Source: Peiella sedimenti (GTDB lineage: Bacteria > Pseudomonadota > Alphaproteobacteria > Caulobacterales > Caulobacteraceae). From it: a stretch of DNA of 64,000 nucleotides. Below are positions 53,880 to 62,838 of this stretch, piece after piece. A program made the translations under genes and the position numbers. The notes beneath the pieces were generated by a model, which ran no database searches, was not told where the DNA came from, and worked only from the letters and a program-made list of their open reading frames with translations. The stretch is taken from the NCBI RefSeq assembly GCF_030504955.1, contig NZ_JAUKTR010000003.1, positions 186,001 through 250,000 on the forward strand. The letters are read 5' to 3'. Numbering within the stretch: the first letter of the stretch is position 1; the number at the start of each line of letters is the position of its first letter.

Positions 53880-53969
53880 GACGCCAGATGGGTCCTACCG
53901 CTTCGCCCCTGCCGGTCCGGGTCAAACGCGCGGATCGGCGTCAACCTTGCTGCATGCAGGAGGATTGTC
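53880..53969 (+). promoter_or_regulatory. ROSE-like RNA thermometer in the hsp20 leader
   Basis: The stretch 53945-53963 folds so that C45-C46-U47-U48 pair with G60-A61-G62-G63 (one U-G pair), G49 bulges, and C50-U51-G52 pair with C57-A58-G59 around a CAUG tetraloop (numbers are last two digits of 539xx). The UUGCU motif with its bulged G opposite the Shine-Dalgarno AGGAGG is the ROSE signature. A GACGCC (53880-53885) / GGCGTC (53937-53942) stem may frame an upstream domain. The ATG is six bases beyond the masked site. Confidence 0.68.
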
Positions 53970-54458
53970 ATGCGTACCTACGATCTGTCCCCCCTCTATC
54001 GCTCCATGGTCGGCTTCGACCGCCTGGCGAATATGCTGGAGACCGCCGCCAAGTCAGAGGCGAACGGCTGGCCGCCCTACAACATTGAGGCCACCGCCGA
54101 GAACGAGTACCGCATCGAAGTGGCGGTTGCAGGCTTCCGGGCCGAAGAGCTGTCGGTCGATGTGAAGGAAAACCTGTTGCTGGTCGCCGGCCGCAAGCAG
54201 GCCAACGAAGCTGAAGAGCGCCGCTTCCTGCACCGCGGGCTGGCCGAGCGCGACTTCGAGCGCCGCTTCCAGCTTGCGGACTACGTGGTCGTGACCAACG
54301 CCTCGCTGGAGAACGGCCTGCTGTCCATCAGCCTGCGCCGCGAACTGCCCGAGGCGCTGAAGCCCCGCTCCATCCCGATCTCGGGCGAAGGCTCCCGGAC
54401 CCGTCCCACCCTGGTCGAAGGCTCGGCCAAGCCGGCCGGCAAGGGCAAGGCGGCCTGA
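53970..54458 (+). CDS. Hsp20 family small heat-shock protein (IbpA-like)
   Basis: 162 aa from ATG at 53970. The N-terminus RTYDLSPLYRSMVGFDRLANML is the IbpA/HspA class B opening. Alpha-crystallin domain: YNIEATAENEYRIEVAVAGF, then FLHRGLAERDFERRFQLADYV and ASLENGLLSISLRRELPE, with a C-terminal anchor RSIPISG. A holdase for unfolding proteins. Expression is probably heat-controlled at translation by the ROSE-like hairpin over its ribosome site. Differs in class from the other Hsp20 (31955-32422), which has no such hairpin. Confidence 0.95.
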   Translation: MRTYDLSPLYRSMVGFDRLANMLETAAKSEANGWPPYNIEATAENEYRIEVAVAGFRAEELSVDVKENLLLVAGRKQANEAEERRFLHRGLAERDFERRFQLADYVVVTNASLENGLLSISLRRELPEALKPRSIPISGEGSRTRPTLVEGSAKPAGKGKAA

Positions 54459-54483
54459 TCCGCCCCATCCATGTGAGCCTGTC

Positions 54484-54512
54484 GGGGCGGCGTTGAAAGG
54501 CGCCGCCCCTTT
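54484..54512. terminator. Bidirectional-type terminator between hsp20 and the pentapeptide gene
   Basis: GGGGCGGCG (54484-54492) / CGCCGCCCC (54501-54509) with an eight-base loop, followed by TTT on the plus strand. Lies between two converging genes. Confidence 0.7.
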
Positions 54513-54513
54513 G

Positions 54514-55776
54514 CTATTCCGGCGGCGGCAGGCCCCTGGCTGTGCGCGCCTGAGCGCCGGTGGTATCGGCGCCGTCCATGCGGGCGCCGTGGAAGTCCGC
54601 CCGTGAAAGGTCCGCCAGCATCATCACGACGCGCCTGAGGTCGGCGCCGGAAAGATCCGCCCCACGCAGGTCGGCGCGCGTCAGGTCAGTCGGCAGCAGC
54701 CGATCCGCCGTGATCATCAGAGGCCCCAGGTCCGCGCCACGCAGGTCCGAGCCGTTGAGTTTCGCGCCGGTCAACCGGGCGCCGCGCAGATCGGCGTGGC
54801 GCAGGTCGCACCCACGCAGGTCGGCCCCTTCCAGATGGGCGCCCTGGAGCTGAACGCCCTGCATATCCAGCCCGTACCAGACCGCGCCCTTGGCCGAGAG
54901 CGCCGTCAGGTTCAGGCCCTTGACGGACTTCAGCGGGCGCAGGTCGACGCCGTCGAACCTGGACGGCTGGCCCTCGGCCCCGCCAGTCTCGCACCAGCGG
55001 GCGTGCTCGCGCAGCATTTCGGCGGCCGGCAGGTCGGTCAGCCGCGCGCCCGCGGGCGCGTCGTCAGTCAGGGCGCCCTGCAGATCAGCGCCGTCCTTGC
55101 GCATCTGGTCCGTGCGTGCGCCCACCAGCACCGCATTCCTGAGGTCCGCGCCGGAGATGTCGGCGCCGGACATGTCCGCTCCCGCCAGGTCGGCGCCGTT
55201 CAGGTTCGCCTGTTTCAGATTGGCGCGGACCAGCTTGCAGTCCTTCATCACCGCGTCCGAGAAGTCGGCCTTCACGGCGATGACGCCCGACAGCTTGGAG
55301 CGCTGCAGATTGGCGCCGGCCAGGATGGCGCCCTGGGCCTCGCCCGCGCGGGTCTGGGCCGCGAAGACCTTGAAGCCGGAGGCCTTGTCGGCCGCGGCGA
55401 TGACGCCTTCACGCAGGTCGGCCTCGAACAGGTCGGCCCCTGAGAGATCCGCGCCGCGCAGGCAGGCGCCGCGCAGGTCGGCGCGCCTCAGGCTGGCCTC
55501 GATCAGGATGGCGTTCTGCAAGTCGGCTCCGAACAGGTTGGCGCTGTCCAGGCGAGCGCCGCTCAGATCGCAGTCGGCCAGAATGGCGCCGGACAGGTCC
55601 GCGTCGGCGAGGTTGCGACCCACCAGATTCAGGCCCGACAGATCGCACCAGGCGAAGACGGCGCGGGCGCCGCCGGGCCTGGCTTGCCACAGGCGGTCGT
55701 GCCGGGCGCAGATGGCGTCCGCTTCGGCTTGGGTCAGCCTCTTGTGCAGTTGTTGTATCTGGGCGCTGGCCGCCAT
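54514..55776 (-). CDS. Pentapeptide-repeat protein
   Basis: 420 aa. After a short helix (IQQLHKRLTQAEADAICARH) nearly the whole chain is A(D/N)LxX repeats, e.g. DLSGAILADCDLSGARL, interrupted near residues 140 and 235-280. The repeats should stack into a right-handed quadrilateral beta-helix. No signal peptide, so cytoplasmic. Some members mimic DNA and protect gyrase (MfpA/Qnr), but this one is longer and interrupted, so that role is not implied. Function unknown. Confidence 0.92.
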   Translation of the reverse strand: MAASAQIQQLHKRLTQAEADAICARHDRLWQARPGGARAVFAWCDLSGLNLVGRNLADADLSGAILADCDLSGARLDSANLFGADLQNAILIEASLRRADLRGACLRGADLSGADLFEADLREGVIAAADKASGFKVFAAQTRAGEAQGAILAGANLQRSKLSGVIAVKADFSDAVMKDCKLVRANLKQANLNGADLAGADMSGADISGADLRNAVLVGARTDQMRKDGADLQGALTDDAPAGARLTDLPAAEMLREHARWCETGGAEGQPSRFDGVDLRPLKSVKGLNLTALSAKGAVWYGLDMQGVQLQGAHLEGADLRGCDLRHADLRGARLTGAKLNGSDLRGADLGPLMITADRLLPTDLTRADLRGADLSGADLRRVVMMLADLSRADFHGARMDGADTTGAQARTARGLPPPE

Positions 55777-55825
55777 CGCGCCAGCATCGGCGAACGCCGT
55801 TAAAGAAATGTGCTTAACGCGGCGC

Positions 55826-56443
55826 TCAGCCGGTCAGCAGTCCCTGTTCCGCCAAGGCGTCGGCCAGGGGGCCGGGCGGGGTCCAGAGGCGCGTGTAGCC
55901 GGCTTCGCCAAGGCGGGTCAGTTCGGCCTCGAGGTCGGCCTTTGGACTGGCCGCGAAGCGGGCGTCGAAGCCCTCGGCGTCTTCGGTCACGACCACCAGG
56001 GGGCGGCCCGTTTTCAGCCGGTGCAGATAGCCCTCGACCAGGCCGATGGCCTGATCCGCGAGCAGGCCGCTTTCAACCTGAAGTCCCGCGGCGCGCAGCT
56101 TCTCGATGCCCCGCCCGGCCGCGAATGGCGAAGGGTCTTCGCAGGCGACGACGACGCGCCTGACGCCCGCGTCAATCAGGTGCTGGGCGCACGAGATGCG
56201 TCCGGAAGAGCGGGCGCCGCACGGCTCCAGCGTCACATAGGCGGTGGCGCCGTCGGCTCGCTCGCCGGCCTGGGGCAGGGCCTGCTCCTCGGCGTGGGGG
56301 CGACCGCCATCGGCCGTGGCGGCCTCGGCGATGATCTGGCCGTCACGGGCGATGACGCAACCGACCGGCGGGTTGGGGAAGCTGCGGCCGAGGCGGCCCC
56401 GGGCCAGCTCGATGGCGCGGGCCATGAAATCGGCGTCGCTCAT
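55826..56443 (-). CDS. ribD: RibD-type pyrimidine deaminase with shortened reductase region
   Basis: 205 aa against about 320-370 for bifunctional RibD. The deaminase half is complete: [15 protein letters not shown], zinc ligands in RPHAEEQAL and [16 protein letters not shown]. It continues [21 protein letters not shown] and [17 protein letters not shown], where the reductase would begin, but only about 60 further residues follow (ending [13 protein letters not shown]). The NADPH-binding reductase domain is absent. Riboflavin synthesis would then need the reductase from another gene. It overlaps the gpmA stop by four bases. Confidence 0.8.
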   Translation of the reverse strand: MSDADFMARAIELARGRLGRSFPNPPVGCVIARDGQIIAEAATADGGRPHAEEQALPQAGERADGATAYVTLEPCGARSSGRISCAQHLIDAGVRRVVVACEDPSPFAAGRGIEKLRAAGLQVESGLLADQAIGLVEGYLHRLKTGRPLVVVTEDAEGFDARFAASPKADLEAELTRLGEAGYTRLWTPPGPLADALAEQGLLTG

Positions 56444-57156
56444 GCGGCGATCTCCGGCAGGGCCTGGGCGCGGCCCTCATCCAGATAACGGGCCGAGACG
56501 GGTTGCAGGTCCGCATTCAGCTCAATCACCAGCGGATTGCCTGTGGGGATCTCCACGCCCACGATCCGGTCGTCAGCCACCTGGAACAGATGTTTGACGA
56601 TCGCACGCAGCGAGTTGCCGTGGGCCGCCACCAACACTGTCTTGTCAGCCTTGAGCCGCGGCGCGATGGCCGAGGTCCAGTACGGGAGCACCCGCTCAAG
56701 CGTCAGCTTCAGGCTTTCGGTGGCGGGCACGGTCGCGCCGGCGTAGCGCGGATCGCCCGACAGGTCGTGCTCGGAGCCCGCCTCCAGGGGCGGCGGGGGC
56801 GTGTCATAGCTGCGGCGCCAGACCTTGACCTGCTCTTCGCCGTGCAGGCGCGCGGTTTCCGTCTTGTCGAGGCCGGTCAGCCCCCCGTAGTGGCGCTCGT
56901 TCAGCCGCCAGTCCTTGGTCACCGGAATCCAGCTGCGCCTCGCGGCGTCCAGGGCCAGGTTGCAGGTGCGGATGGCGCGCGTCTGCACCGAGGTGAAGGC
57001 CTCATCCGGCAACAAGCCCTGCTCGGCCATCAGTTCGCCGCCGCGCCTGGCCTGGGCCTCGCCCTCAGTCGTCAGGTCCACATCGACCCAGCCGGTGAAG
57101 CGGTTTTCCAGGTTCCACTGGCTCTGGCCATGGCGCAGCAGGATCAGGGTGGGCAT
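56440..57156 (-). CDS. gpmA: 2,3-bisphosphoglycerate-dependent phosphoglycerate mutase
   Basis: 238 aa from ATG at 57156 (a TTG directly before it is in frame). Phospho-histidine H9 in [35 protein letters not shown]; the second histidine in [17 protein letters not shown]. Interconverts 3- and 2-phosphoglycerate in glycolysis. Stop overlaps the ribD start (ATGA), an odd pairing of central metabolism with vitamin synthesis that may be purely positional. Confidence 0.95.
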   Translation of the reverse strand: MPTLILLRHGQSQWNLENRFTGWVDVDLTTEGEAQARRGGELMAEQGLLPDEAFTSVQTRAIRTCNLALDAARRSWIPVTKDWRLNERHYGGLTGLDKTETARLHGEEQVKVWRRSYDTPPPPLEAGSEHDLSGDPRYAGATVPATESLKLTLERVLPYWTSAIAPRLKADKTVLVAAHGNSLRAIVKHLFQVADDRIVGVEIPTGNPLVIELNADLQPVSARYLDEGRAQALPEIAA

Positions 57157-57281
57157 CAAGGCTCTCCGCCGCGCGACAGGGCAGGGCAGCGGCCCGGCGC
57201 GGTCCGGCTGGGCTAACGCCGCTCAGGGGAGGGGTCAAGCGCGGGTGGCGCGGGGGCCGCCCAGGCGGTATAGGCCGGACA

Positions 57282-57536
57282 ATGCTTTCGGACCGCCTGT
57301 TCTACTTTCTGACCGCGTTGTTCGCCCTGGGGCTGATCGCGCTGGCGCTCGTCTGGCCGCAGGGCATGGGCGCGCCGTCGCCGGGCCCGTTCCGCCGGCC
57401 CGTCACCCTGCCGGAGTACGCCATTCTTGAGCAGCGCAAGGCGGCTGAAGAGGCCCGCGCGGCCGAGCGAGCGCAAGAGTTGGCGCGTACGGCTCAGGCC
57501 GCTGAATCGGACGCGTCGGAGCCCTCTGTCCCATGA
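57282..57536 (+). CDS. Small membrane protein ahead of kdsD
   Basis: 84 aa. One N-terminal membrane helix (LFYFLTALFALGLIALALVWPQGMG), then a Pro-rich turn and a charged helix (EEARAAERAQELARTAQ). No family recognised. Its last four bases overlap the kdsD start (ATGA), so it is co-translated. TATAGG lies 13 bases before the ATG with no clear ribosome site, so the message may be leaderless (inference). Confidence 0.75.
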   Translation: MLSDRLFYFLTALFALGLIALALVWPQGMGAPSPGPFRRPVTLPEYAILEQRKAAEEARAAERAQELARTAQAAESDASEPSVP

Positions 57537-58483
57537 GTGATGATCTCGACGTCGCCCGCCAGGTTCTGAGGACCGAGGCCGAGGCGCTGATCCAGATGGG
57601 TGAAGGTCTGGGCCAGCCGTTCACGCGGGCCGTGGAGTTGTGCGCGGCCGTGACGGGCCGCGTCGTCCTGACCGGCGTCGGCAAGTCGGGCCATGTGGGC
57701 CGCAAGATCGCTGCGACCCTGGCCTCCACCGGGGCGCCCGCCATGTTCGTCCATGCGACCGAGGCCAGTCACGGGGACCTCGGCATGATCGGTTCGGGCG
57801 ACCTGATCCTGGCGCTCTCCAAGTCGGGCGAGACCAAGGAGCTGGCCGACGTGGTCGCCTACGCCAAGCGGTTCGGCGTTCCCCTCATCGGTATGACAGG
57901 ACGGGCTGACAGCGCCCTCGGCCGCGCCGCTGACGTACTGCTTCTGCTACCCGATGCGCCCGAGGCGGCGCAGGGCGTTGACGCGCCCACCACCTCGACC
58001 ACCCTGCAGATGGCGCTGGGCGATGCGCTGGCGGTGGCCCTGATGGCGCGGCGGGGCTTTACGGCGAAGGATTTCCGCAACTACCACCCCGGCGGCAAGC
58101 TGGGCGCCGCGCTGAAGACCGTCGGCGACCTGATGCATGGCGGTCCGGAACTGCCCCTGGTCGAGGGACGCACGCCCATGCCCCAGGCGCTGCTGACCAT
58201 GACCGAGAAGCGCTTCGGATGTGTCGGCGTGCTGGGTGATGACGGCGCCCTGGCGGGCCTGATCACGGACGGCGACCTGCGCCGCCACATGGACGGCCTG
58301 ATGAGCCATGCCGCCGCCGAGGTGATGACCCCCTCGCCCAAGACGGTCTCCCCCGACGACCTGGCCGCCGATGCGCTGAAGGTGATGAACGATGCGCGCA
58401 TCACCGTGCTGTTCGTCGTAGACCAAGGGCGCCCGGTCGGCGTTCTGCACGTGCACGACCTGCTGCGCGCCGGCGTGATCTGA
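57533..58483 (+). CDS. kdsD: Arabinose-5-phosphate isomerase (KpsF/GutQ family)
   Basis: 316 aa. SIS domain in the first 190 residues: RVVLTGVGKSGHVGRKIAATLASTG, HGDLGMIGSGDLILALSKSGETKEL. FRNYHPGGKLGAAL leads to two CBS domains (VGVLGDDGALAGLITDGDLRR, TVLFVVDQGRPVGVLHVHDLL). Interconverts ribulose 5-phosphate and arabinose 5-phosphate, the first step to Kdo for lipopolysaccharide. Followed after 33 bases by the phosphomannomutase gene. Confidence 0.95.
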   Translation: MSDDLDVARQVLRTEAEALIQMGEGLGQPFTRAVELCAAVTGRVVLTGVGKSGHVGRKIAATLASTGAPAMFVHATEASHGDLGMIGSGDLILALSKSGETKELADVVAYAKRFGVPLIGMTGRADSALGRAADVLLLLPDAPEAAQGVDAPTTSTTLQMALGDALAVALMARRGFTAKDFRNYHPGGKLGAALKTVGDLMHGGPELPLVEGRTPMPQALLTMTEKRFGCVGVLGDDGALAGLITDGDLRRHMDGLMSHAAAEVMTPSPKTVSPDDLAADALKVMNDARITVLFVVDQGRPVGVLHVHDLLRAGVI

Positions 58484-58516
58484 CCAGTTTCTGCACCCCT
58501 TGCCGACGGACCTGCC

Positions 58517-60013
58517 ATGACGACGCCCCGCGCCGACCTGAAGCCCAACACGCCCGAGTACGAGACCCAGGCCCTGGTCAAGGCGACCGGCTTTCGCGAG
58601 TACGACGCGCGCTGGGTCCTGGAGAAGGAGATCAATCTCCTCGGCATTCAGGCGCTGGGCCTGGGGCTGGCCACCTACATCCATGATCTGGGTAAGACGC
58701 CCCGCATCGTCGTCGGCCACGACTTCCGCAGCTATTCCCTGTCGGTGAAGCAGGCCCTGACCCTGGGCCTGATCCAGGGCGGATGCGAGGTGCTGGACAT
58801 CGGCCTGGCGCTGTCGCCCATGGCCTATTTCGCCCAGTTCGCGCTGGACGCCCCCTGCGTGGCCATGGTCACGGCCAGCCACAACGAGAACGGCTGGACC
58901 GGGGTGAAAATGGGCGCCCAGGCCCCGCTGACCTTCGGCCCGGAGGAGATGGGCGCGCTCAAGGACATCGTGCTGGGCGGCAAGGGTGTGGAGCGGCCCG
59001 GCGGTTCGGTCACCCGCGTCGAGAACTTCCGCGAGCGCTATCTGGAGGAGGTGACCGGCGGGGTGAAGCTGACCCGGCCGCTTCGCGTTATCGCCGCCTG
59101 CGGCAACGGCACGGCCGGCGCCTTCGCGCCCGAGGCGCTCCGCCGCATGGGCGCCGAGGTCATCGAGATGGACTGCGATCTCGACTGGACCTTCCCGCGC
59201 TACAACCCCAATCCCGAAGACCACGATATGCTGAAGGAGATGGCCAAGGCCGTGCGCGAAAAGGGCGCCGACCTCTGCCTGGGCTTCGACGGCGACGGCG
59301 ACCGCTGCGGCGTGGTGGATGAGACGGGTGAAGAGATCTTCGCCGACAAGATCGGGCTGATGCTGGCGCGGGACCTGTCGGCCCTGCACAAGGACGCCAC
59401 CTTCGTGGTCGATGTGAAGTCCACCGGCCTCTACGCCACCGACGAGGTGCTGAAGGCCAACGGGGCCCAGACCGTCTACTGGAAGACCGGCCACTCCTAC
59501 ATCAAGCGCAAAACCGCCGAGCTGGGCGCCCTGGCCGGGTTCGAGAAGTCCGGCCACTTCTTCTTCAACGCCCCCATCGGGCGCGGCTATGACGACGGCC
59601 TGGTGGCGGCGGCCGCCATCCTGCAGATGCTGGACCGCAATCCGGAGAAGTCGCTGAGCCGGCTCAAGGCTGCCCTGCCGACGGCCTACACTTCGCTGAC
59701 CATGAGCCCGCACTGCCCCGACGAGGAGAAGTACGAGGTCCTGGCCCGCATCGTCGCCGAGTACGAGAAGATGGGCGCCGAGGGCGGCTCGATCCTGGGC
59801 CGCAAGATCACCGAGGTCATCACCGTCAACGGCGCGCGCGTGCACCTGGAGGATGGCTCATGGGTGCTGGTCCGCGCCAGCTCCAACAAGCCCGAGCTGG
59901 TCACGGTGGTCGAGAGCATGGCTTCCGAAGACGATATGCGCGCCCTTTTTCGCGAGGAGGTGAAACCCCGCCTGGCCCGCCACGGGGTGACCGACTTCAA
60001 TCAGGAAATCTGA
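58517..60013 (+). CDS. Phosphomannomutase/phosphoglucomutase
   Basis: 498-aa alpha-D-phosphohexomutase. Catalytic serine in MVTASHNENGWTGVKMG, magnesium loop LCLGFDGDGDRCG, sugar loop GFEKSGHFFFN and phosphate loop RASSNKPELVTVVES in the four-domain order. It interconverts hexose 1- and 6-phosphates for nucleotide-sugar synthesis (GDP-mannose or UDP-glucose). The length and DYDARWVLEKEIN-like opening (as EYDARWVLEKEINL) fit the PMM/PGM type rather than GlmM. Converges on glmM with five bases between. Confidence 0.93.
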   Translation: MTTPRADLKPNTPEYETQALVKATGFREYDARWVLEKEINLLGIQALGLGLATYIHDLGKTPRIVVGHDFRSYSLSVKQALTLGLIQGGCEVLDIGLALSPMAYFAQFALDAPCVAMVTASHNENGWTGVKMGAQAPLTFGPEEMGALKDIVLGGKGVERPGGSVTRVENFRERYLEEVTGGVKLTRPLRVIAACGNGTAGAFAPEALRRMGAEVIEMDCDLDWTFPRYNPNPEDHDMLKEMAKAVREKGADLCLGFDGDGDRCGVVDETGEEIFADKIGLMLARDLSALHKDATFVVDVKSTGLYATDEVLKANGAQTVYWKTGHSYIKRKTAELGALAGFEKSGHFFFNAPIGRGYDDGLVAAAAILQMLDRNPEKSLSRLKAALPTAYTSLTMSPHCPDEEKYEVLARIVAEYEKMGAEGGSILGRKITEVITVNGARVHLEDGSWVLVRASSNKPELVTVVESMASEDDMRALFREEVKPRLARHGVTDFNQEI

Positions 60014-60018
60014 GGGAT

Positions 60019-61368
60019 TTAACCCGCCGCCTTCACCGCCGCGGCGATGTCCTTGACGACCCGGCGCACGAGGGCGGCGTTGTCTCCCTCGGCCATGACG
60101 CGGATCAGGGGCTCGGTGCCCGACGCGCGCACGAGCACCCGGCCCGACCCGTTCAGGGTCGCTTCGCCGGCTGCGATTGCGTCCTTGACCGCGGCGGCCT
60201 CCAGCGGCTTGCCGCCGGCGTGGCGGACATTCTCCAGCACCTGGGGGACGGGGTCGAACTGCCGCGCCAGCTCGCTCATGGGCTTGCCGCTCTCGACCAT
60301 CACCGCCAGCACCTGAAGCGCCGCCAGAAGGCCGTCGCCCGTGGTGGCGTGGTCGCGCAGAATGATGTGGCCGGATTGCTCGCCCCCCAGGTTGAAGCCG
60401 CCCTGCCGCATCTGCTCCATGACATAGCGGTCGCCCACCTTGGCGCGGATCAGCTTCAGTCCGTCGGCCTCCAGGCGCCGCTCCAGCCCCAGGTTGGACA
60501 TGACCGTGGCCACGACGCCGCCGCCGCTCAAAACGCCCTTCCTGGCCCAGCTTTTGGCGATCAGCGCCATGATCTGATCGCCATCGACCACGGCGCCCTT
60601 CTCATCACAGACGATTAGCCGGTCGGCGTCGCCGTCCAGCGCAATGCCGATGTCGGCGCGATAGGTCCGTACCGCTTCGGCCATGGCCTCGGGGGCGGTG
60701 GAGCCGCACTTCTGGTTGATGTTCGTCCCGTCCGGCTCAACACCCACGGGGAAGACCTCGGCGCCCAGTTCGTAAAGGGCCACGGGCGCGACCTTGTAGG
60801 CGGCGCCGTTGGCGCAATCGATCACCACCCGCAGACCGTTCAGGTTCAGATTGCGCGGGAAGGTCGCCTTGGCGATCTCGACATAGCGGGCCTGGGCGTC
60901 GTCGATGCGTTTGACGCGGCCCAGCTTGTCGGAGGCGGCCAGACCCTGCTCAAGGCCCTGGTCCATCAGCGCCTCGATCTTCAGCTCCATCTCGTCCGAC
61001 AGCTTGTAGCCGTCCGGTCCGAACAGCTTGATGCCGTTGTCGGCGTAGTTGTTGTGGCTGGCCGAGATCATCACGCCCAGGTCCGCGCGCATGGAGCGGG
61101 TCATCATGGCCACGCCGGGCGTCGGCAGCGGACCGAACAGTCGCACGTCCATGCCGACCGAGGCGAAGCCCGCCACCAGGGCCGGCTCGATCATATAGCC
61201 CGACAGCCGCGTATCCTTGCCGATCACCACAAGATGGCGGCGGTCGTCGGCCGACATGAACAGCTTGCCCGCCGCCAGGCCGACTCGCAGGGCCACTTCG
61301 GCCGTCATGGGATGGCTGTTGGCGCGGCCCCGAATGCCGTCGGTGCCGAAATAGCGTCTCTGACCCAT
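60019..61368 (-). CDS. glmM: Phosphoglucosamine mutase
   Basis: 449 aa. Opens [18 protein letters not shown], catalytic serine in [17 protein letters not shown], metal loop [14 protein letters not shown], sugar loop [11 protein letters not shown] and phosphate loop [13 protein letters not shown], all diagnostic of GlmM. Converts glucosamine 6-phosphate to the 1-phosphate for UDP-GlcNAc, peptidoglycan and lipid A. Divergent from sqdB across a 236-base gap. Confidence 0.97.
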   Translation of the reverse strand: MGQRRYFGTDGIRGRANSHPMTAEVALRVGLAAGKLFMSADDRRHLVVIGKDTRLSGYMIEPALVAGFASVGMDVRLFGPLPTPGVAMMTRSMRADLGVMISASHNNYADNGIKLFGPDGYKLSDEMELKIEALMDQGLEQGLAASDKLGRVKRIDDAQARYVEIAKATFPRNLNLNGLRVVIDCANGAAYKVAPVALYELGAEVFPVGVEPDGTNINQKCGSTAPEAMAEAVRTYRADIGIALDGDADRLIVCDEKGAVVDGDQIMALIAKSWARKGVLSGGGVVATVMSNLGLERRLEADGLKLIRAKVGDRYVMEQMRQGGFNLGGEQSGHIILRDHATTGDGLLAALQVLAVMVESGKPMSELARQFDPVPQVLENVRHAGGKPLEAAAVKDAIAAGEATLNGSGRVLVRASGTEPLIRVMAEGDNAALVRRVVKDIAAAVKAAG

Positions 61369-61604
61369 GACCCGTCCGTCGTATTCCGTCGTTTCGCCCG
61401 GACCTAGCCGGGGAAGGTTAAGTCCTCACAACTAGAGCAAGCCGCGCCGGGGGCCAAACGGGCTTTGGCCGCAATGGCCGGGCGCCGTCCCTGAGAACGG
61501 CCGGCAAGCGGCGAGGAAGTTCTCCTCAGCCCCACCGCCAAGGTTGCCCGGCGCGCCCTCCATGGCTAACGCTGAGGGGCCAGGTTTTTGAGCAGGAGAC
61601 GGCA
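61369..61604. promoter_or_regulatory. Divergent glmM / sqdB promoter region
   Basis: 236 bases with several short hairpins, among them GAGGA/TCCTC near 61512-61526 and CCTCAGC pairing at a distance with GCTGAGG near 61570. No PhoB half-site pair was found, although sulfolipid synthesis is often phosphate-regulated. The sqdB ribosome site GCAGGAGA lies close to its TTG start. Confidence 0.4.
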
Positions 61605-62834
61605 TTGACCCATCGCGTCATCATTCTGGGCGGCGACGGCTTCTGCGGCTGGCCGACGGCGCTGCATCTGTCCCACCTGGGCTGGGAGGTGACCGTTGTC
61701 GACAACTTGTCCAGGCGCGCCATCGACAACGAGCTGGAGGTGCAGTCGCTGACGCCCATCCGGCCCATGGGCGAGCGCATCGCCGCCTGGAAAGAGGTCA
61801 GCGGCAAGTCCATCGGTTTCGTCAACATGACGGTCGGCAAGGAGTTCGACCGGCTGGTCGCTCTGATCCGTGAACTGAAGCCGACCAGCATCGTCCACTT
61901 CGCCGAGCAGCGGGCCGCGCCCTATTCTATGAAGTCGGCGCGCCACAAGCTGTACACGGTCGACAACAATCTGAACGCCACCAATCACCTCTTGGCGGCG
62001 ATCGTGGAAAGCGGTCTGGACGTGCACCTGGCCCACCTGGGGACCATGGGAGTCTATGGCTACACCACCGCCGGGCTACGCATCCCCGAGGGCTATCTGC
62101 GGGTGACTGTGGACACCGACTTCGGCCCGGCCGAGCAGGAAATCCTGTTCCCGCCGAACCCGGGCTCGATCTACCACATGACCAAGACCCAGGACGCCCT
62201 GCTGTTCCAGTTCTACGCCAAGAACGACGGCCTTCGGATCACCGACCTGCACCAGGGCATCGTCTGGGGCACCCAGACGGCCGAGACCCGCGCCGACGAG
62301 CGGCTGATCAACCGCTTCGACTATGACGGCGATTACGGCACGGTATTGAACCGCTTCCTGATGCAGGCGGCCGTCGGCCACCCCCTGACCGTGCACGGCT
62401 CGGGCGGGCAGACGCGGGCCTTCATCCACATCCAGGATACGGTGCGCTGCATCGAGCTGGCCCTGAAGAACCCGCCCTCGCGCGGCGAGCGGGTCAAGAT
62501 CCTGAACCAGATGACCGAGAGCCGCCGCGTACGCGACCTGGCCGGCATGATCGCCGAGATGACCGGGGCCGAGATCGCCCACATGCCCAACCCGCGTCAG
62601 GAGGCGGATGAGAACGAGCTGGTGGTGGCCAACGATCAGTTCCGTCAGCTGGGTCTCAACCCCATCACCCTGCGCCAGGGCCTGATGGAGGAGGTGACTG
62701 AGGTGGCCCGCCGCTACGCCGACCGCGTCGATATGAGCAAGATCCCCTGCGTCTCCCACTGGAACCGGGATCGCGCGGCTGCCGCCCAGGCGCCTGAGAC
62801 GCCTCACGCGCCGCCCCAGGCCCAGGCGGTCTGA
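61605..62834 (+). CDS. sqdB: UDP-sulfoquinovose synthase
   Basis: 409 aa from TTG at 61605, seven bases after AGGAG. NAD site RVIILGGDGFCGWPTALHLSHLG, with the GGDG(F/Y)CGW signature of SQD1/SqdB. FAEQRAAPYSMKS and GTMGVYGYTTAGLRIPEGY (catalytic Thr/Tyr region, YHMTK following) agree. It makes UDP-sulfoquinovose from UDP-glucose and sulfite, the head-group donor for the sulfolipid SQDG. The partner glycosyltransferase is not in the window. The next gene follows after four bases. Confidence 0.93.
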   Translation: MTHRVIILGGDGFCGWPTALHLSHLGWEVTVVDNLSRRAIDNELEVQSLTPIRPMGERIAAWKEVSGKSIGFVNMTVGKEFDRLVALIRELKPTSIVHFAEQRAAPYSMKSARHKLYTVDNNLNATNHLLAAIVESGLDVHLAHLGTMGVYGYTTAGLRIPEGYLRVTVDTDFGPAEQEILFPPNPGSIYHMTKTQDALLFQFYAKNDGLRITDLHQGIVWGTQTAETRADERLINRFDYDGDYGTVLNRFLMQAAVGHPLTVHGSGGQTRAFIHIQDTVRCIELALKNPPSRGERVKILNQMTESRRVRDLAGMIAEMTGAEIAHMPNPRQEADENELVVANDQFRQLGLNPITLRQGLMEEVTEVARRYADRVDMSKIPCVSHWNRDRAAAAQAPETPHAPPQAQAV

Positions 62835-62838
62835 CGGC

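Noticed and set aside
61369..61604. Pho box expected before sqdB because sulfolipid often replaces phospholipid
   Set aside because: No CTGTCAT-like half-sites 11 bases apart could be found on either strand.
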